Below, piece after piece: positions 8,793-16,921 of a stretch of DNA of 64,000 nucleotides (the stretch's first letter is position 1; each line of letters opens with the position of its first letter). This DNA comes from Mycolicibacterium sp. P9-64 (lineage in GTDB: Bacteria > Actinomycetota > Actinomycetes > Mycobacteriales > Mycobacteriaceae). The position numbers were made by a program, and so were the translations under genes. The notes under the pieces are model-generated. The model was not told the DNA's origin. It did not search any database and was given only the letters and a program-made list of their open reading frames with translations. The stretch spans positions 1-64,000 of the forward strand of contig NZ_NPKO01000016.1 of NCBI RefSeq assembly GCF_008329605.1, given 5' to 3'.

Positions 8793-9758
8793 CTAACCTC
8801 CTGAGACTGCGATTCGGGGATCTGCCGCTGCTTGCAGAAGATCGACTGCGGTGTTGATGACGACGTAGAGCACACCGAGCATCAACGTGACGCCGGCGAT
8901 GGCGGGAAAGTCGGCGACCGGGATGCTCTGGGCGATGTACTGGCCGATGCCCGGCCAGCCGAATACCTGCTCGACGACCAGAACGCCGGAGAACATCAGC
9001 CCCACCTGCAGGCCTGTCATGGACATGGCGCCGCCAATGCAGTTGCGCAGGACGTGGCCCACCATGATTCGGCCCTCGGAAAGTCCCTTGGCCCTTGCGG
9101 TTCTGGCGTAGTCGCTGTCCGCATCGGTCAGCAGGCTGGATCGCAACACGCGGCCGATCGCGACGGCCGGGCCGAGTGCGATGACGATGGCGGGAAGGAT
9201 CAGATGGTGCAGCGCGTCGGCGACGACGTCGAACCGTCCTGCAAGCAATCCGTCGACCGTCAGCAACCCGGTTGGCCCGTCGGGTGGGTTGGGCACGCTG
9301 ATCCGGCCATTGGCGGGCACCCAGCCAAGCTTCTGGTAGAAGACGATCAGCCCGACTATTCCGAGCAGGAACATCGGTGCCGCAGCACCGGTGAACAGCA
9401 CTGCGCGCAGCACCTCCGAACCCCGCCACTTCAGCGTCATGCCGAACGCCAGCAGTGCCGCGAGGATCAGTGCGATCACGATGCCGTACAGCGCCAATTC
9501 GAGTGTTGCAGGGAAGAAGTCACTCAGATCACTGCTGACCGGGTGCCGTGTGCGGAACGACGAGCCGAGATCGCCCTGGACGGCAGCGGTCAGGTAGTGC
9601 CAGAACTGATTGATCATCGGCTGGTCGAGGCCGAGGGCATGGCGACGGGCGGCGACGGCGTCCGCCGAGGCGTTCGCCCCGAGCTGCGCCTTCACTGGAT
9701 CCATCGGCGAAATCTGCTGCAACACGAACATGACCGCGGTCAGTGCGACGAGGATCAA
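8793..9758 (-). CDS. ABC transporter permease, DppB/OppB type
   Basis: Integral membrane permease (at least 321 residues) with about six membrane segments and the DppB-type coupling region (ARTARAKGLSEGRIMVGHVLRN, where the EAA-like loop contacts the ATPase) and FSGVLVVEQVFGWPGIGQ near the C-terminus. The first standard start is TTG at 9758, but that would truncate the first membrane helix. The frame extends upstream as IRNFILSRLGATA from an ATC at 9797, preceded exactly by AGGAGG and a six-base spacer, so translation may begin at ATC. It works with the DppC-type partner encoded just upstream. Confidence 0.88.
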   Translation of the reverse strand: MILVALTAVMFVLQQISPMDPVKAQLGANASADAVAARRHALGLDQPMINQFWHYLTAAVQGDLGSSFRTRHPVSSDLSDFFPATLELALYGIVIALILAALLAFGMTLKWRGSEVLRAVLFTGAAAPMFLLGIVGLIVFYQKLGWVPANGRISVPNPPDGPTGLLTVDGLLAGRFDVVADALHHLILPAIVIALGPAVAIGRVLRSSLLTDADSDYARTARAKGLSEGRIMVGHVLRNCIGGAMSMTGLQVGLMFSGVLVVEQVFGWPGIGQYIAQSIPVADFPAIAGVTLMLGVLYVVINTAVDLLQAAADPRIAVSGG

Positions 9759-9807
9759 CGCCGTGGCCCCGAGTCGGGACAGGATGAAGTTTCTGATGTC
9801 CGACCTC

Positions 9808-10677
9808 CTAGCTCGTCTTCATCAGGTTGCGCAGACCGTCGCCTGCGATGTTGGCGACCAGCGCGAGCACGAGCACGGCGAGGCCCGGCATCACCGGAAC
9901 CCACCACTGCTGAAGGAAGTACGTCAGATTGCGGGCACTGTCGGCGCCGAGCTCGGGTGCTGGCGCTGACTGGCCCAACCCGAGGAATGACAGCGCAGCC
10001 AACGTCAGGATCAGCGTGCCGATGTCGAGGCTGGCGGCCACCAAGGCGTTGGGTACCGCGCCGGGCAACAGGTGGCGCATGGCGAGCCGAATCCTGCCGA
10101 CCCCAGCCAGTTTCGCCGCCTCGATGTGCGGACGTGCAGCCAGCCGGGCCACCTCACCGCGGATCAGCCGCGCGTAGAACGGCCACCAGACGATCGACAC
10201 GGCGACCAGCGTGTGGACGAAGCCGGGGCCGAGTGCGGCGACCACCGCGATCGCCAGCACGGGGGCAGGTAGCGACAGGAAGCCATCGGTGATCCGCATC
10301 AGCGTCGAATCGACCCACCCGCCCGTCGCGCCTGCGATGAGTCCGATCAACCCGCCGAAGATCAAGCCGACGGCCACCACCACGAGGGCCGCGAACCAAC
10401 TCGATTGCACGCCATAGAGCAGTCGGGACAGGATGTCGCGCCCGACGCTGTCACTGCCGAGAAGGAAGCCATCCTTGCCAGGCGCTTGCAGAGGCATGCC
10501 AACCGGTACCAGCGGGTCGTGTGGCGAGATGAACGGGACCACCAACGCGACGACGGTCACCGCCGGCACCAGGCCGACGGCCGCCCAGTTGATCAGCGTG
10601 GACGGTGATTTCAGCAGCGCCAGGCGACGATCGCTGCCGCGCAGCCACGAGCTGCCGCCGGGAATCGCTATCGCCAC
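9808..10677 (-). CDS. ABC transporter permease, DppC/OppC type
   Basis: 289-residue integral membrane permease. It carries the DppC hallmarks: PHDPLVPVGMPLQAPG, then FLLGSDSVGRDILSRLLYG, the coupling segment RPHIEAAKLAGVGRIRLAMRHLLPG, and AALSFLGLGQSAPAPELG near the end. GTG at 10677 is taken as the start because the upstream ATPase stops at 10679-10681, leaving one base between them. It forms the heterodimeric channel with the 8793-9758 product for the family 5 binding protein. Confidence 0.9.
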   Translation of the reverse strand: MAIAIPGGSSWLRGSDRRLALLKSPSTLINWAAVGLVPAVTVVALVVPFISPHDPLVPVGMPLQAPGKDGFLLGSDSVGRDILSRLLYGVQSSWFAALVVVAVGLIFGGLIGLIAGATGGWVDSTLMRITDGFLSLPAPVLAIAVVAALGPGFVHTLVAVSIVWWPFYARLIRGEVARLAARPHIEAAKLAGVGRIRLAMRHLLPGAVPNALVAASLDIGTLILTLAALSFLGLGQSAPAPELGADSARNLTYFLQQWWVPVMPGLAVLVLALVANIAGDGLRNLMKTS

Positions 10678-10678
10678 G

Positions 10679-12706
10679 TCAGCTCGCCTTCCTCTCGATG
10701 CAGGCCACCTGGTGCGTGCCCCCGGGGGCACCCTCCAACCGGACGTCGAGCTCAAGGTCACTGCAGGTGTCGACGGCGATCGGACATCGCGGATGGAACG
10801 CGCAACCGGTCGGAGGAGACAGGGGGCTGGCGGGCTCGCCTGCCAAGACAGATGATTCGCGATCGATGTCGGGTATCGAGTCGACAAGCGCTCGTGTGTA
10901 CGGGTGGGTGGGCCGGTTGATGACGTCGTCGGCGGGGCCGATCTCGACGATCCGGCCCAGGTACATCACCGCGATCCGGTCGGCGACGACGCGGGCAACG
11001 GACAGGTCATGGGTGACGAAGACGACTGACATGTCCAGGCTGCGGCGCAGATCGCCGATCAGGTTGAGCACCGACGCGGCGAGCGACACGTCGAGGGCGC
11101 TGGTCGGCTCGTCGCACAGCAACACCGATGGTGGCACCACGGTCGCACGCGCCAGCGAGACCCGTTGCCGCTGACCGCCGGACAGTTGGCCCGCGCGCGA
11201 CTTCGCGATCTCGATGGGCAAGCCGACGCGGTCGAGCACTTCGGCGACGGCGTCGTTGCGCGCTGCGCGGGACATCTTGGTGCTCCGCAACCGCTCCGTG
11301 ATCAGCTCCCCCACCGACAGCCACGGAGTCAGCGATGCGCCCGCGTCCTGGAACACCATTTGTGGCCGATGCCCGCCGGCAAGTTCGACCTCGCCAGCGG
11401 TCTGCTTCTCAAGGCCTGCGATGACACGCAATAGGGTGGACTTGCCCGAGCCGCTCTCCCCGACCAGGGCCACTGATTCGCCGTGCCCGACGGTGAGCGA
11501 AATGCCACGCAGCGCATGCAATTTCCCGCCGTTGTCATCGGTGCGCTCGAGGAACCGTCGTTTGACGGTGAAGGTCTTGGTGATGTCACGGGCGACGACC
11601 GACGGCGGCGCTGCGGCGTCTGGCCCCGGTCCGTCGAACGTCTCCGTTGCCTTGGTCTCGGGACCGCTCAGCGCCTCGACGACGTCGTCGAAGGGCAGTA
11701 CGCATGCGCTGACCCGGCCATCGGCAACGGCCACCGGGTTCGGTGGGACGGTGGAGCAGGCCGGGGTCTCGAGAACGCATCGCGGGGCGAATGCGCAACC
11801 GGGCAGTGGGGACACCGCGCTCGGTACCGAACCAGCCAACGCGGCGAGCCGCTGATCCCTGGCGGTGTCGAGGGTGAGGCGCGAGCGAAGCAGCCCACGG
11901 GTGTATGGGTGGGCGGGTCGGTCGAGGACGTCGCGCGTCGGGCCGACCTCGGCGACGCGGCCGGCGTAGAGCACCGCGATGCGGTCCGAGATCTGCGCTG
12001 CGACACCAAGATCGTGGGTGATGAACACGATGCTGCAGCCGAGCTCGTCGCGCAGGCTCTGCAAGAGGCGCAGCACCTGCGCCTGGACCGTCACGTCGAG
12101 TGCGGTGGTCGGTTCGTCGGCGACGATGAGTTCGGGGTCACCCGCGATGGCGATCGCGATCATGACGCGCTGGCGCAGACCTCCGGACAGCTCGTGCGGG
12201 TAGGCCCGCATTCGCCGCTTTGGATCGGGGATGCCGACCGCGGTCAGCAGGCGCAGCGCCTCGGAGTCACTGCCCGCCGCTTCGGCCACCTGCTTGCCGA
12301 TGCGCATCGTCGGGTTCAGCGACGTCATCGGATCCTGAAAGACCGCACCAAGATCCAGTCGGCGCACCTTGCGCAGGGCCTTGGGCGAGCCCTCGATCAT
12401 GTCGGCATCTGCGACGCGAACCGTTCCTGCCGTCCTGGCGTGCTCAGGTAACAGCCCAAGCATGGTGAACCCGAGAACGCTCTTGCCAGAACCGGATTCG
12501 CCGACCAGGCCGAGGATTTCACCAGGTGCAATGGTCAGTGACACACCCCGAAGCGCGTGCACGTTGCGGCCGCTTCTGCGGAACGTGACGTGCAGGTCTT
12601 CGATGCTGGCGACGGGGTCTGCGGTGGACATGGCCGCAGACCTGTGCTGATCCAGATCGGACACATCTCCCGTCGCTTCGCTCGCCTGGGTTGTGGCAAT
12701 CCCCAT
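10679..12706 (-). CDS. Fused dual-domain oligopeptide ABC transporter ATPase (DppD-DppF)
   Basis: 675-residue protein with two complete ATPase halves. Half one has Walker A GLVGESGSGKS, signature LSGGLRQRV and Walker B ELIVADEPT. Half two has ALVGESGSGKST, LSGGQRQRV and VLLCDEPT. Each half ends with the oligopeptide-specific tail rich in Cys and Pro (PGCAFAPRCVLETPAC; TGCAFHPRCPI). In most organisms these are separate DppD and DppF proteins. The ATG at 12706 is preceded by GAGGAG. An ASEATGD peptide near the N-terminus is encoded by a dispersed repeat also found at 24481-24614, so the first 25 or so residues may be non-essential; an internal ATG (MSTADPVASIED) could also be used. First gene of the ureide operon. 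Confidence 0.92.
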   Translation of the reverse strand: MGIATTQASEATGDVSDLDQHRSAAMSTADPVASIEDLHVTFRRSGRNVHALRGVSLTIAPGEILGLVGESGSGKSVLGFTMLGLLPEHARTAGTVRVADADMIEGSPKALRKVRRLDLGAVFQDPMTSLNPTMRIGKQVAEAAGSDSEALRLLTAVGIPDPKRRMRAYPHELSGGLRQRVMIAIAIAGDPELIVADEPTTALDVTVQAQVLRLLQSLRDELGCSIVFITHDLGVAAQISDRIAVLYAGRVAEVGPTRDVLDRPAHPYTRGLLRSRLTLDTARDQRLAALAGSVPSAVSPLPGCAFAPRCVLETPACSTVPPNPVAVADGRVSACVLPFDDVVEALSGPETKATETFDGPGPDAAAPPSVVARDITKTFTVKRRFLERTDDNGGKLHALRGISLTVGHGESVALVGESGSGKSTLLRVIAGLEKQTAGEVELAGGHRPQMVFQDAGASLTPWLSVGELITERLRSTKMSRAARNDAVAEVLDRVGLPIEIAKSRAGQLSGGQRQRVSLARATVVPPSVLLCDEPTSALDVSLAASVLNLIGDLRRSLDMSVVFVTHDLSVARVVADRIAVMYLGRIVEIGPADDVINRPTHPYTRALVDSIPDIDRESSVLAGEPASPLSPPTGCAFHPRCPIAVDTCSDLELDVRLEGAPGGTHQVACIERKAS
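12669..12686 (-). repeat. Dispersed copy of CGAGCGAAGCGACGGG repeat
   Basis: The 18 bases here are identical to the core of the 30-bp unit repeated in tandem at 24481-24614, in the same plus-strand direction. Here they are read on the minus strand and encode part of an N-terminal extension of the fused ATPase (QASEATGD). Short repeats of this kind recur in mycobacterial genomes. Confidence 0.6.
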
Positions 12707-12774
12707 GCAGCGCTCCTCGACTTTCGGACGTCGGAGTTTGGTACCTGGAGGTGGCGCGCCTGTGGACCACTCGC

Positions 12775-12788
12775 CTGTCACTTGACAG
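12775..12788. promoter_or_regulatory. Palindrome in divergent ureide-operon/TetR promoter region
   Basis: CTGTCA-CT-TGACAG is a perfect inverted repeat with a two-base centre, 69 bases upstream of the ATPase start and 143 upstream of the TetR start. A TGTGACAG near 12874 repeats one arm. It is a candidate operator for the divergent TetR regulator; unproven. Confidence 0.4.
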
Positions 12789-12893
12789 TTTTCACACTCC
12801 CGCGCGGTCGTGGGTATCGCTGGCGTAACCAAAATCGTGCGCACGTAACCGATGCGTATCGTCGGTTTCTATCGTGTGACAGATAAGCGCGGA

Positions 12894-12907
12894 CCCCCAC
12901 TTGGGGG
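12894..12907. promoter_or_regulatory. Palindrome just upstream of tetR start
   Basis: CCCCCA-CT-TGGGGG is a perfect inverted repeat ending 23 bases before the TetR ATG at 12931. Its central bases match those of the 12775-12788 palindrome (CACTTG). It could be a second operator or a leader hairpin. Confidence 0.35.
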
Positions 12908-12930
12908 CCGGTGTGGGCAACTATGGGGCG

Positions 12931-13608
12931 ATGACCGTCACTCGTGCGGGCCGGCCTCGTCTGAGGTCACAACGACGGCCCGGCACCACTGCGCGCGACG
13001 AGATCCTCGACGCCGCCGGTGAGCTGTTCACGACGACGGGTTACACCGGCACGTCGACGAGGACCATCGCAGATGCGGTCGGGATCAGGCAGGCATCGCT
13101 GTACCACTACTTCAGCACCAAGGATGACATCCTGTGTGCCCTGCTCAGCCAAACCGTCACGCCGACTTTGTCGTTCATTCCGATCCTGGCCACCGCGGAG
13201 CCGCCGCTGACGGCGGCCGAGCACCTACACGCCCTTGCCGCGTTCGACGGGCACCAACTCCTCAAGGGCCGGTGGAACCTGGGTTCGCTCTACCTGCAAC
13301 CCGAGCTTCGCGGGGCCCTGCTGGAGCCATTCTGGTCCGATCGCGAAGAGCTCCGCTTGCACTACCTCGCGCTGAGCCAGGCCATCGTCGCCGAGACCGG
13401 CGTCGACGAGGTTGCTGCCGAGCTACCGTTCCGTCTCGTCGAGTCGCTGGTCAACATGTGGGCCGACCGCCGGGAGGACGACCGGACGGGGCTGCCGATG
13501 CACGTCGCGGATGCGTGCGTGCGGGTGCTTGGCCTGCCCGATGCCGACACCCCCGCACTCCGCGAGCGCAGTGCGGCAGAGCTGACGCGTCACGCCTCGA
13601 CGGCGTGA
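12931..13608 (+). CDS. TetR family transcriptional regulator
   Basis: 225-residue regulator. The N-terminal HTH is clear: ARDEILDAAGELFTTTGYTG, then TRTIADAVGIRQASLYHYF and STKDDIL, the standard TetR DNA-binding block. The ligand domain is divergent. An upstream TTG/GTG extension from 12901 exists in frame, but ATG 12931 gives the normal family N-terminus. It is divergent from the ureide/ABC operon with about 220 bases between them, so it is a plausible regulator of that operon. Its 3' end overlaps the convergent MDMPI/SCP2 gene by about 158 bases if that gene runs to its first stop. Confidence 0.9.
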   Translation: MTVTRAGRPRLRSQRRPGTTARDEILDAAGELFTTTGYTGTSTRTIADAVGIRQASLYHYFSTKDDILCALLSQTVTPTLSFIPILATAEPPLTAAEHLHALAAFDGHQLLKGRWNLGSLYLQPELRGALLEPFWSDREELRLHYLALSQAIVAETGVDEVAAELPFRLVESLVNMWADRREDDRTGLPMHVADACVRVLGLPDADTPALRERSAAELTRHASTA

Positions 13609-14470
13609 CCGGCCACGGTGTCACCAGTAGCGAGCCGAATCGCAAGGCCATCAAGGGCTTGCGGCCGCGTGCACGCAGTCGTCCGCGAAAGATCAGTGGC
13701 CACTGGGTGATTCGCCCGAATACGAGTAGCAGGAAGGCGACCGGATCGGCGGTGATGACGCAGTCGGCTCGCTCCCCGGCAGCGGTCACGGTGGCGGTGC
13801 CGTCCGCGAATGCGATGCGGAAGCGTCGGCCGCCCCGCATTCGGAGTTCGTAGCTCACCCGCACGCCCAGCGCGCGCGACGTCCGCACGTAGTCGGGCGC
13901 AATGTTGAGCATGCCGGGGATGACGAGGTGTGCGTCGGCGTCGGCGATGGTCCATGGCACGCCTACCGATCGAGCGACGTCGAGGCCGCGAACGACCTGT
14001 TCCCCCAGCAGCAGACAGGTCATCGTCGAAGGTGCGATCATCAGACCGTTGGGCGTCGCGATGACGACAGACGGATCGGCGGACGAGGCGGCAGCGACGT
14101 ACGCGAGTGCGGCCTTCTCCAGCATGTCGGCCAGCCGGCGCATGTCCCGTTCCGGAATCTCTTCGAGATGACGGGCATTCACCTTCGCGCTGAGTTTCCA
14201 CGGTGACCCCATGGGCGGATTGGCATGCGTCATATAGCCGTTTGCGTATCGGGTCAGAGCCTGGGTGTAGTCCCGAAGGTCGCCGACGATGTGCGCGGCG
14301 ATCTCGGCGGCGGTCGAGTCGAGTCGGCGGGTCGGGACGTTCGGATCCTCGATGCCCCGCCAGAGCTTCGAGGTGCGGCCGATGGCGTCGCGGAAGGCGT
14401 CCAGGCATTGGTCGTGGGTGCGTCGCGCGCTCTCGGCGGGACCTGCGGCATCGACGGCGGCAGACGTCAT
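13451..14470 (-). CDS. Maleylpyruvate isomerase-like (MDMPI) / SCP2 domain protein
   Basis: Up to 339 residues. The N-terminal half has the mycothiol-dependent DinB-like helical bundle (TRRLDSTAAEIAAHIVGDLRDY with its conserved His). The C-terminal half looks like an SCP2/sterol-carrier domain (RFRIAFADGTATVTAAGERADCVITADPVAFLLLVFGR). The ATG at 14470 is preceded by GGGGAGCTC. The first in-frame stop is at 13451, which makes the gene overlap the convergent tetR by about 158 bases; homologous ends are expected near FGSLLVTPWP (about 13615), so the tail may be read-through of a lost stop. Function unknown, possibly thiol-dependent chemistry. Probable target of the divergent TetR at 14548. Confidence 0.8.
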   Translation of the reverse strand: MTSAAVDAAGPAESARRTHDQCLDAFRDAIGRTSKLWRGIEDPNVPTRRLDSTAAEIAAHIVGDLRDYTQALTRYANGYMTHANPPMGSPWKLSAKVNARHLEEIPERDMRRLADMLEKAALAYVAAASSADPSVVIATPNGLMIAPSTMTCLLLGEQVVRGLDVARSVGVPWTIADADAHLVIPGMLNIAPDYVRTSRALGVRVSYELRMRGGRRFRIAFADGTATVTAAGERADCVITADPVAFLLLVFGRITQWPLIFRGRLRARGRKPLMALRFGSLLVTPWPVTPSRRDASALPHCARGVRGCRHRAGQAPARTHPRRASAAPSGRPPGGRPTC

Positions 14471-14503
14471 GAGCTCCCCTGGATACTCGCCTCTAGATAG
14501 GGC

Positions 14504-14531
14504 TACTATTTCACATCTTGTTACTATGTCA
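14504..14531. promoter_or_regulatory. Direct repeat in divergent promoter (candidate TetR operator)
   Basis: TACTATTTCA at 14504-14513 and TACTATGTCA at 14522-14531 are a near-identical direct repeat with 18-base spacing, in the 77-base gap between the MDMPI gene and tetR. The gap is AT-rich compared with its surroundings and should hold both promoters. Confidence 0.45.
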
Positions 14532-14547
14532 ATGGGGTGAGTGCCAG

Positions 14548-15180
14548 ATGCGTGAACCGGAACCCGAGCAGCCTGCATCGCTGCGTGCCGCGCAGGTCGC
14601 TCAGACCCGCGCCGCACTGCTGGCCGCCGGCCGCCGCCTGTTTGGCGAGAACGGCTTCCGAACCACCTCCGTCGAGGATCTCGCTCGTGAAGCCCGGGTG
14701 ACGACGGGCGCGCTGTATCACCACTTCCCCACCAAGACAGCGCTTTTCGAGGCGGTCTTCACCCAGGCTCACATCGACCTGTTGATGACCGCGACCACGG
14801 CCGCAAAGAGCCCCTCGGATGACGGCCCCGCACAGAAACGCGAGGACCTCGCCCGCGGCGTCGACGCCTTCCTCGACGGAATCCTGCAACCCGACATCCA
14901 GCGAATCCTCGTCCTGGACGGTCCCGCCGTTCTCGGCCTTGCCCGGTTCACCGAGCTCGACGAGCAGTACGCGCACGCCGCGATCATGCATGCCCTGGTG
15001 TCCGTCGCCGAGGCAGGCGCGACCCAGATCGCCGATCCGGACACCACCACCAGCCTCCTCCTCGGCGCGCTCACCCGCGGCGCCATGCTGATCGCCAACT
15101 CCACCGACCCGGTCGAGACGCGGCACGCCGTAGCGCGGTCGATGCGATCCCTTTTGAACTCATTCACCGCCCCCGACTGA
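14548..15180 (+). CDS. TetR family transcriptional regulator
   Basis: 210-residue TetR protein. HTH block: RAALLAAGRRLFGENGFRTT, VEDLAREARVTTGALYHHFP, TKTALFEAVF. C-terminal ligand domain includes LVLDGPAVLGLARFTELDEQ, seen in TetR_C regulators that control small divergent operons. ATG 14548 follows GGGGTGAG. Divergent from the MDMPI/SCP2 gene across a short region with direct repeats, so autoregulation and control of that neighbour are likely. Confidence 0.9.
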   Translation: MREPEPEQPASLRAAQVAQTRAALLAAGRRLFGENGFRTTSVEDLAREARVTTGALYHHFPTKTALFEAVFTQAHIDLLMTATTAAKSPSDDGPAQKREDLARGVDAFLDGILQPDIQRILVLDGPAVLGLARFTELDEQYAHAAIMHALVSVAEAGATQIADPDTTTSLLLGALTRGAMLIANSTDPVETRHAVARSMRSLLNSFTAPD

Positions 15181-15228
15181 CGACCTCCCGGCGGACCGGC
15201 GGCCCGACCGGAAGAGGATGCTGGAGTC

Positions 15229-16029
15229 ATGACGCGTCCTGGACCGCCGCGCCGCTGGGATCCACTCCGCCCGCTCGACGTGTTGGCCGCGTTCTGGTCA
15301 ACGGCGGCCGTGGTGAACTCCGGCGCAGCGGCCGCCTATCGCACGCTCTTCCTCACCCTGCGCCGACTGGTCGTCGGCAGGCGACTTGCCGTGCGGCTGG
15401 CCGACGGTGACCTGGTCCTGACGATCACCGAGTTCGATTCGCGACTCGATCTGCGTGGCCTCGCGGTCGGCCAGCTCAACGACGTCCGGCTCGAAGCCAC
15501 GGATCTGACCTGGAACGGTCTCCGCTTCGACACGGCCACCGCGGTGCTGCACAACGTTCACGTCCGCGCGTCGGTGCCTCCGGCTCTGGTCGCCGCACCG
15601 GTCGAGGTCACCCTCGAGCTGCCTGCCCCGGTGCTCGACGAGCTGTTCCGGTGGGCCGCTCCACGACTGTCGGGCGAGATCGGACCCGACGGCATCGCCA
15701 GGATCAGCCTGGTCCGCCGCAAGGGCAGCGGTCACGTCGAGGTCGAGACGCACATCGACGGGTCGACGCTGTGGATCACCCCACGTGCGATCGTGCGACG
15801 CCGCAGGTGGGCGCTTCCGGAGAACACTCCCGGCTACGGCGTCCGGCTGCCCGAGTTGCCCCGCGGGCTTCAGCTCACCGACGTCGACCTCGGCCCAGGA
15901 GTGGTCAAGCTCACCGGGACTCTGCCGCAATGGCGCATGGACGTGCCTAGCGCCCGCCTCGAGGACGTCATCGGCCAGCTCAGCGCCGTCGGGCGTCCGC
16001 TCAGCCTGATCTGGCCGACGCGCGGGTGA
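15229..16029 (+). CDS. DUF2993/LmeA-like lipid-binding protein
   Basis: 266 residues. After a short basic N-terminus and a weak hydrophobic segment (LDVLAAFWSTAAVVNSGAAA), the protein alternates beta strands with phrases such as LAVGQLNDVRLEATDLTWNG and LTDVDLGPGVVKLTGTLPQW. This is the pattern of the actinobacterial DUF2993 family, to which the mycobacterial lipomannan elongation protein LmeA belongs. LmeA itself is periplasmic and binds phosphatidylinositol; this protein lacks a clear cleavable signal. Likely lipid binding at the envelope; family assignment is from pattern and moderate. Confidence 0.65.
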   Translation: MTRPGPPRRWDPLRPLDVLAAFWSTAAVVNSGAAAAYRTLFLTLRRLVVGRRLAVRLADGDLVLTITEFDSRLDLRGLAVGQLNDVRLEATDLTWNGLRFDTATAVLHNVHVRASVPPALVAAPVEVTLELPAPVLDELFRWAAPRLSGEIGPDGIARISLVRRKGSGHVEVETHIDGSTLWITPRAIVRRRRWALPENTPGYGVRLPELPRGLQLTDVDLGPGVVKLTGTLPQWRMDVPSARLEDVIGQLSAVGRPLSLIWPTRG

Positions 16030-16093
16030 CACGCGGTGCGGCGCCTGCCGCACCCCGCGCACATCCCGACGCGGCCCCATTACAGTTTCGGTC

Positions 16094-16921
16094 GTGGTTG
16101 ACGGTGAATCCAACGGTGGCTACTCCCGGTACGTCGCATTGGGCGATAGCCAGACCGAGGGCCTGTGGGACGGTGACGATACGACCGGCGTGTACGGCTT
16201 CGCCGATCGACTGGCCGTCATGCTCGACGAGTTGAATCCCGGCGTCGCGTACGCCAACCTCGCGGTCCGGAGCAAGCGCATCCGCGACGTGATCGACGAC
16301 CAACTGCCCGCGGCCCTGGACATGAAGCCGGATCTGATCACCAGCTGCATCGGCATGAACGACGTCACTCGCCCTGGAAGTTCGTTCGAAGGTGCGCTGG
16401 CCGATCTGGACTACCTGCACGACAGACTTGCCGAGTCGGGCGCGACCATCGTCACGACGACGTTCCCCGATCTGGCCCGCATCCTCCCGGTCGGACGATT
16501 CATCGCAGGCCGGGTGGTCGAGATCAACGACGTGATCAGGACCGCCGCTGCTCGGCACTCCTTCCGGCTGGTCGACCTCTACGGCGCTCCGTCGATGACC
16601 GACCCCGTCACCTGGAGCCCCGATCGCGTGCACGGATCACCAAGGGGGCACGCGTTGTTCGCCGCCGCCGCCGCCGAGGCGCTTGGGCTTCCGGGGAGCA
16701 ACCACGATTGGGCGGTGGCGCGGCCCGACGTGGTGCTACCAGGATTCCGGTCACGCTTCGTTTCGCAGGCGTTGTGGGCGCAGAACCTGTTGATGCCGTG
16801 GATGTGGCGGCACTTCAGGGGGATGTCGGGCGGAACCGGTCGCGTGCCCAAACGCCCCGTCCTGGATGGCCTGCAGGGTCTCGAGAGCCTGCGCGGGTCG
16901 GTCGGCTCAGAAGCCGAATAG
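16094..16921 (+). CDS. SGNH/GDSL hydrolase
   Basis: 275-residue esterase/lipase of the SGNH superfamily. Block I with the nucleophile is ALGDSQTEG, the block III Asn is in CIGMNDV, and the block V Asp/His pair is in SPDRVHGSPRGHALFA. Start is GTG 16094; no signal peptide, so cytosolic. The closest mycobacterial type is the widespread SGNH/GDSL hydrolase family with a short basic C-terminal tail. Substrate unknown. Its last 15 bases overlap the convergent DUF732 gene. Confidence 0.9.
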   Translation: MVDGESNGGYSRYVALGDSQTEGLWDGDDTTGVYGFADRLAVMLDELNPGVAYANLAVRSKRIRDVIDDQLPAALDMKPDLITSCIGMNDVTRPGSSFEGALADLDYLHDRLAESGATIVTTTFPDLARILPVGRFIAGRVVEINDVIRTAAARHSFRLVDLYGAPSMTDPVTWSPDRVHGSPRGHALFAAAAAEALGLPGSNHDWAVARPDVVLPGFRSRFVSQALWAQNLLMPWMWRHFRGMSGGTGRVPKRPVLDGLQGLESLRGSVGSEAE

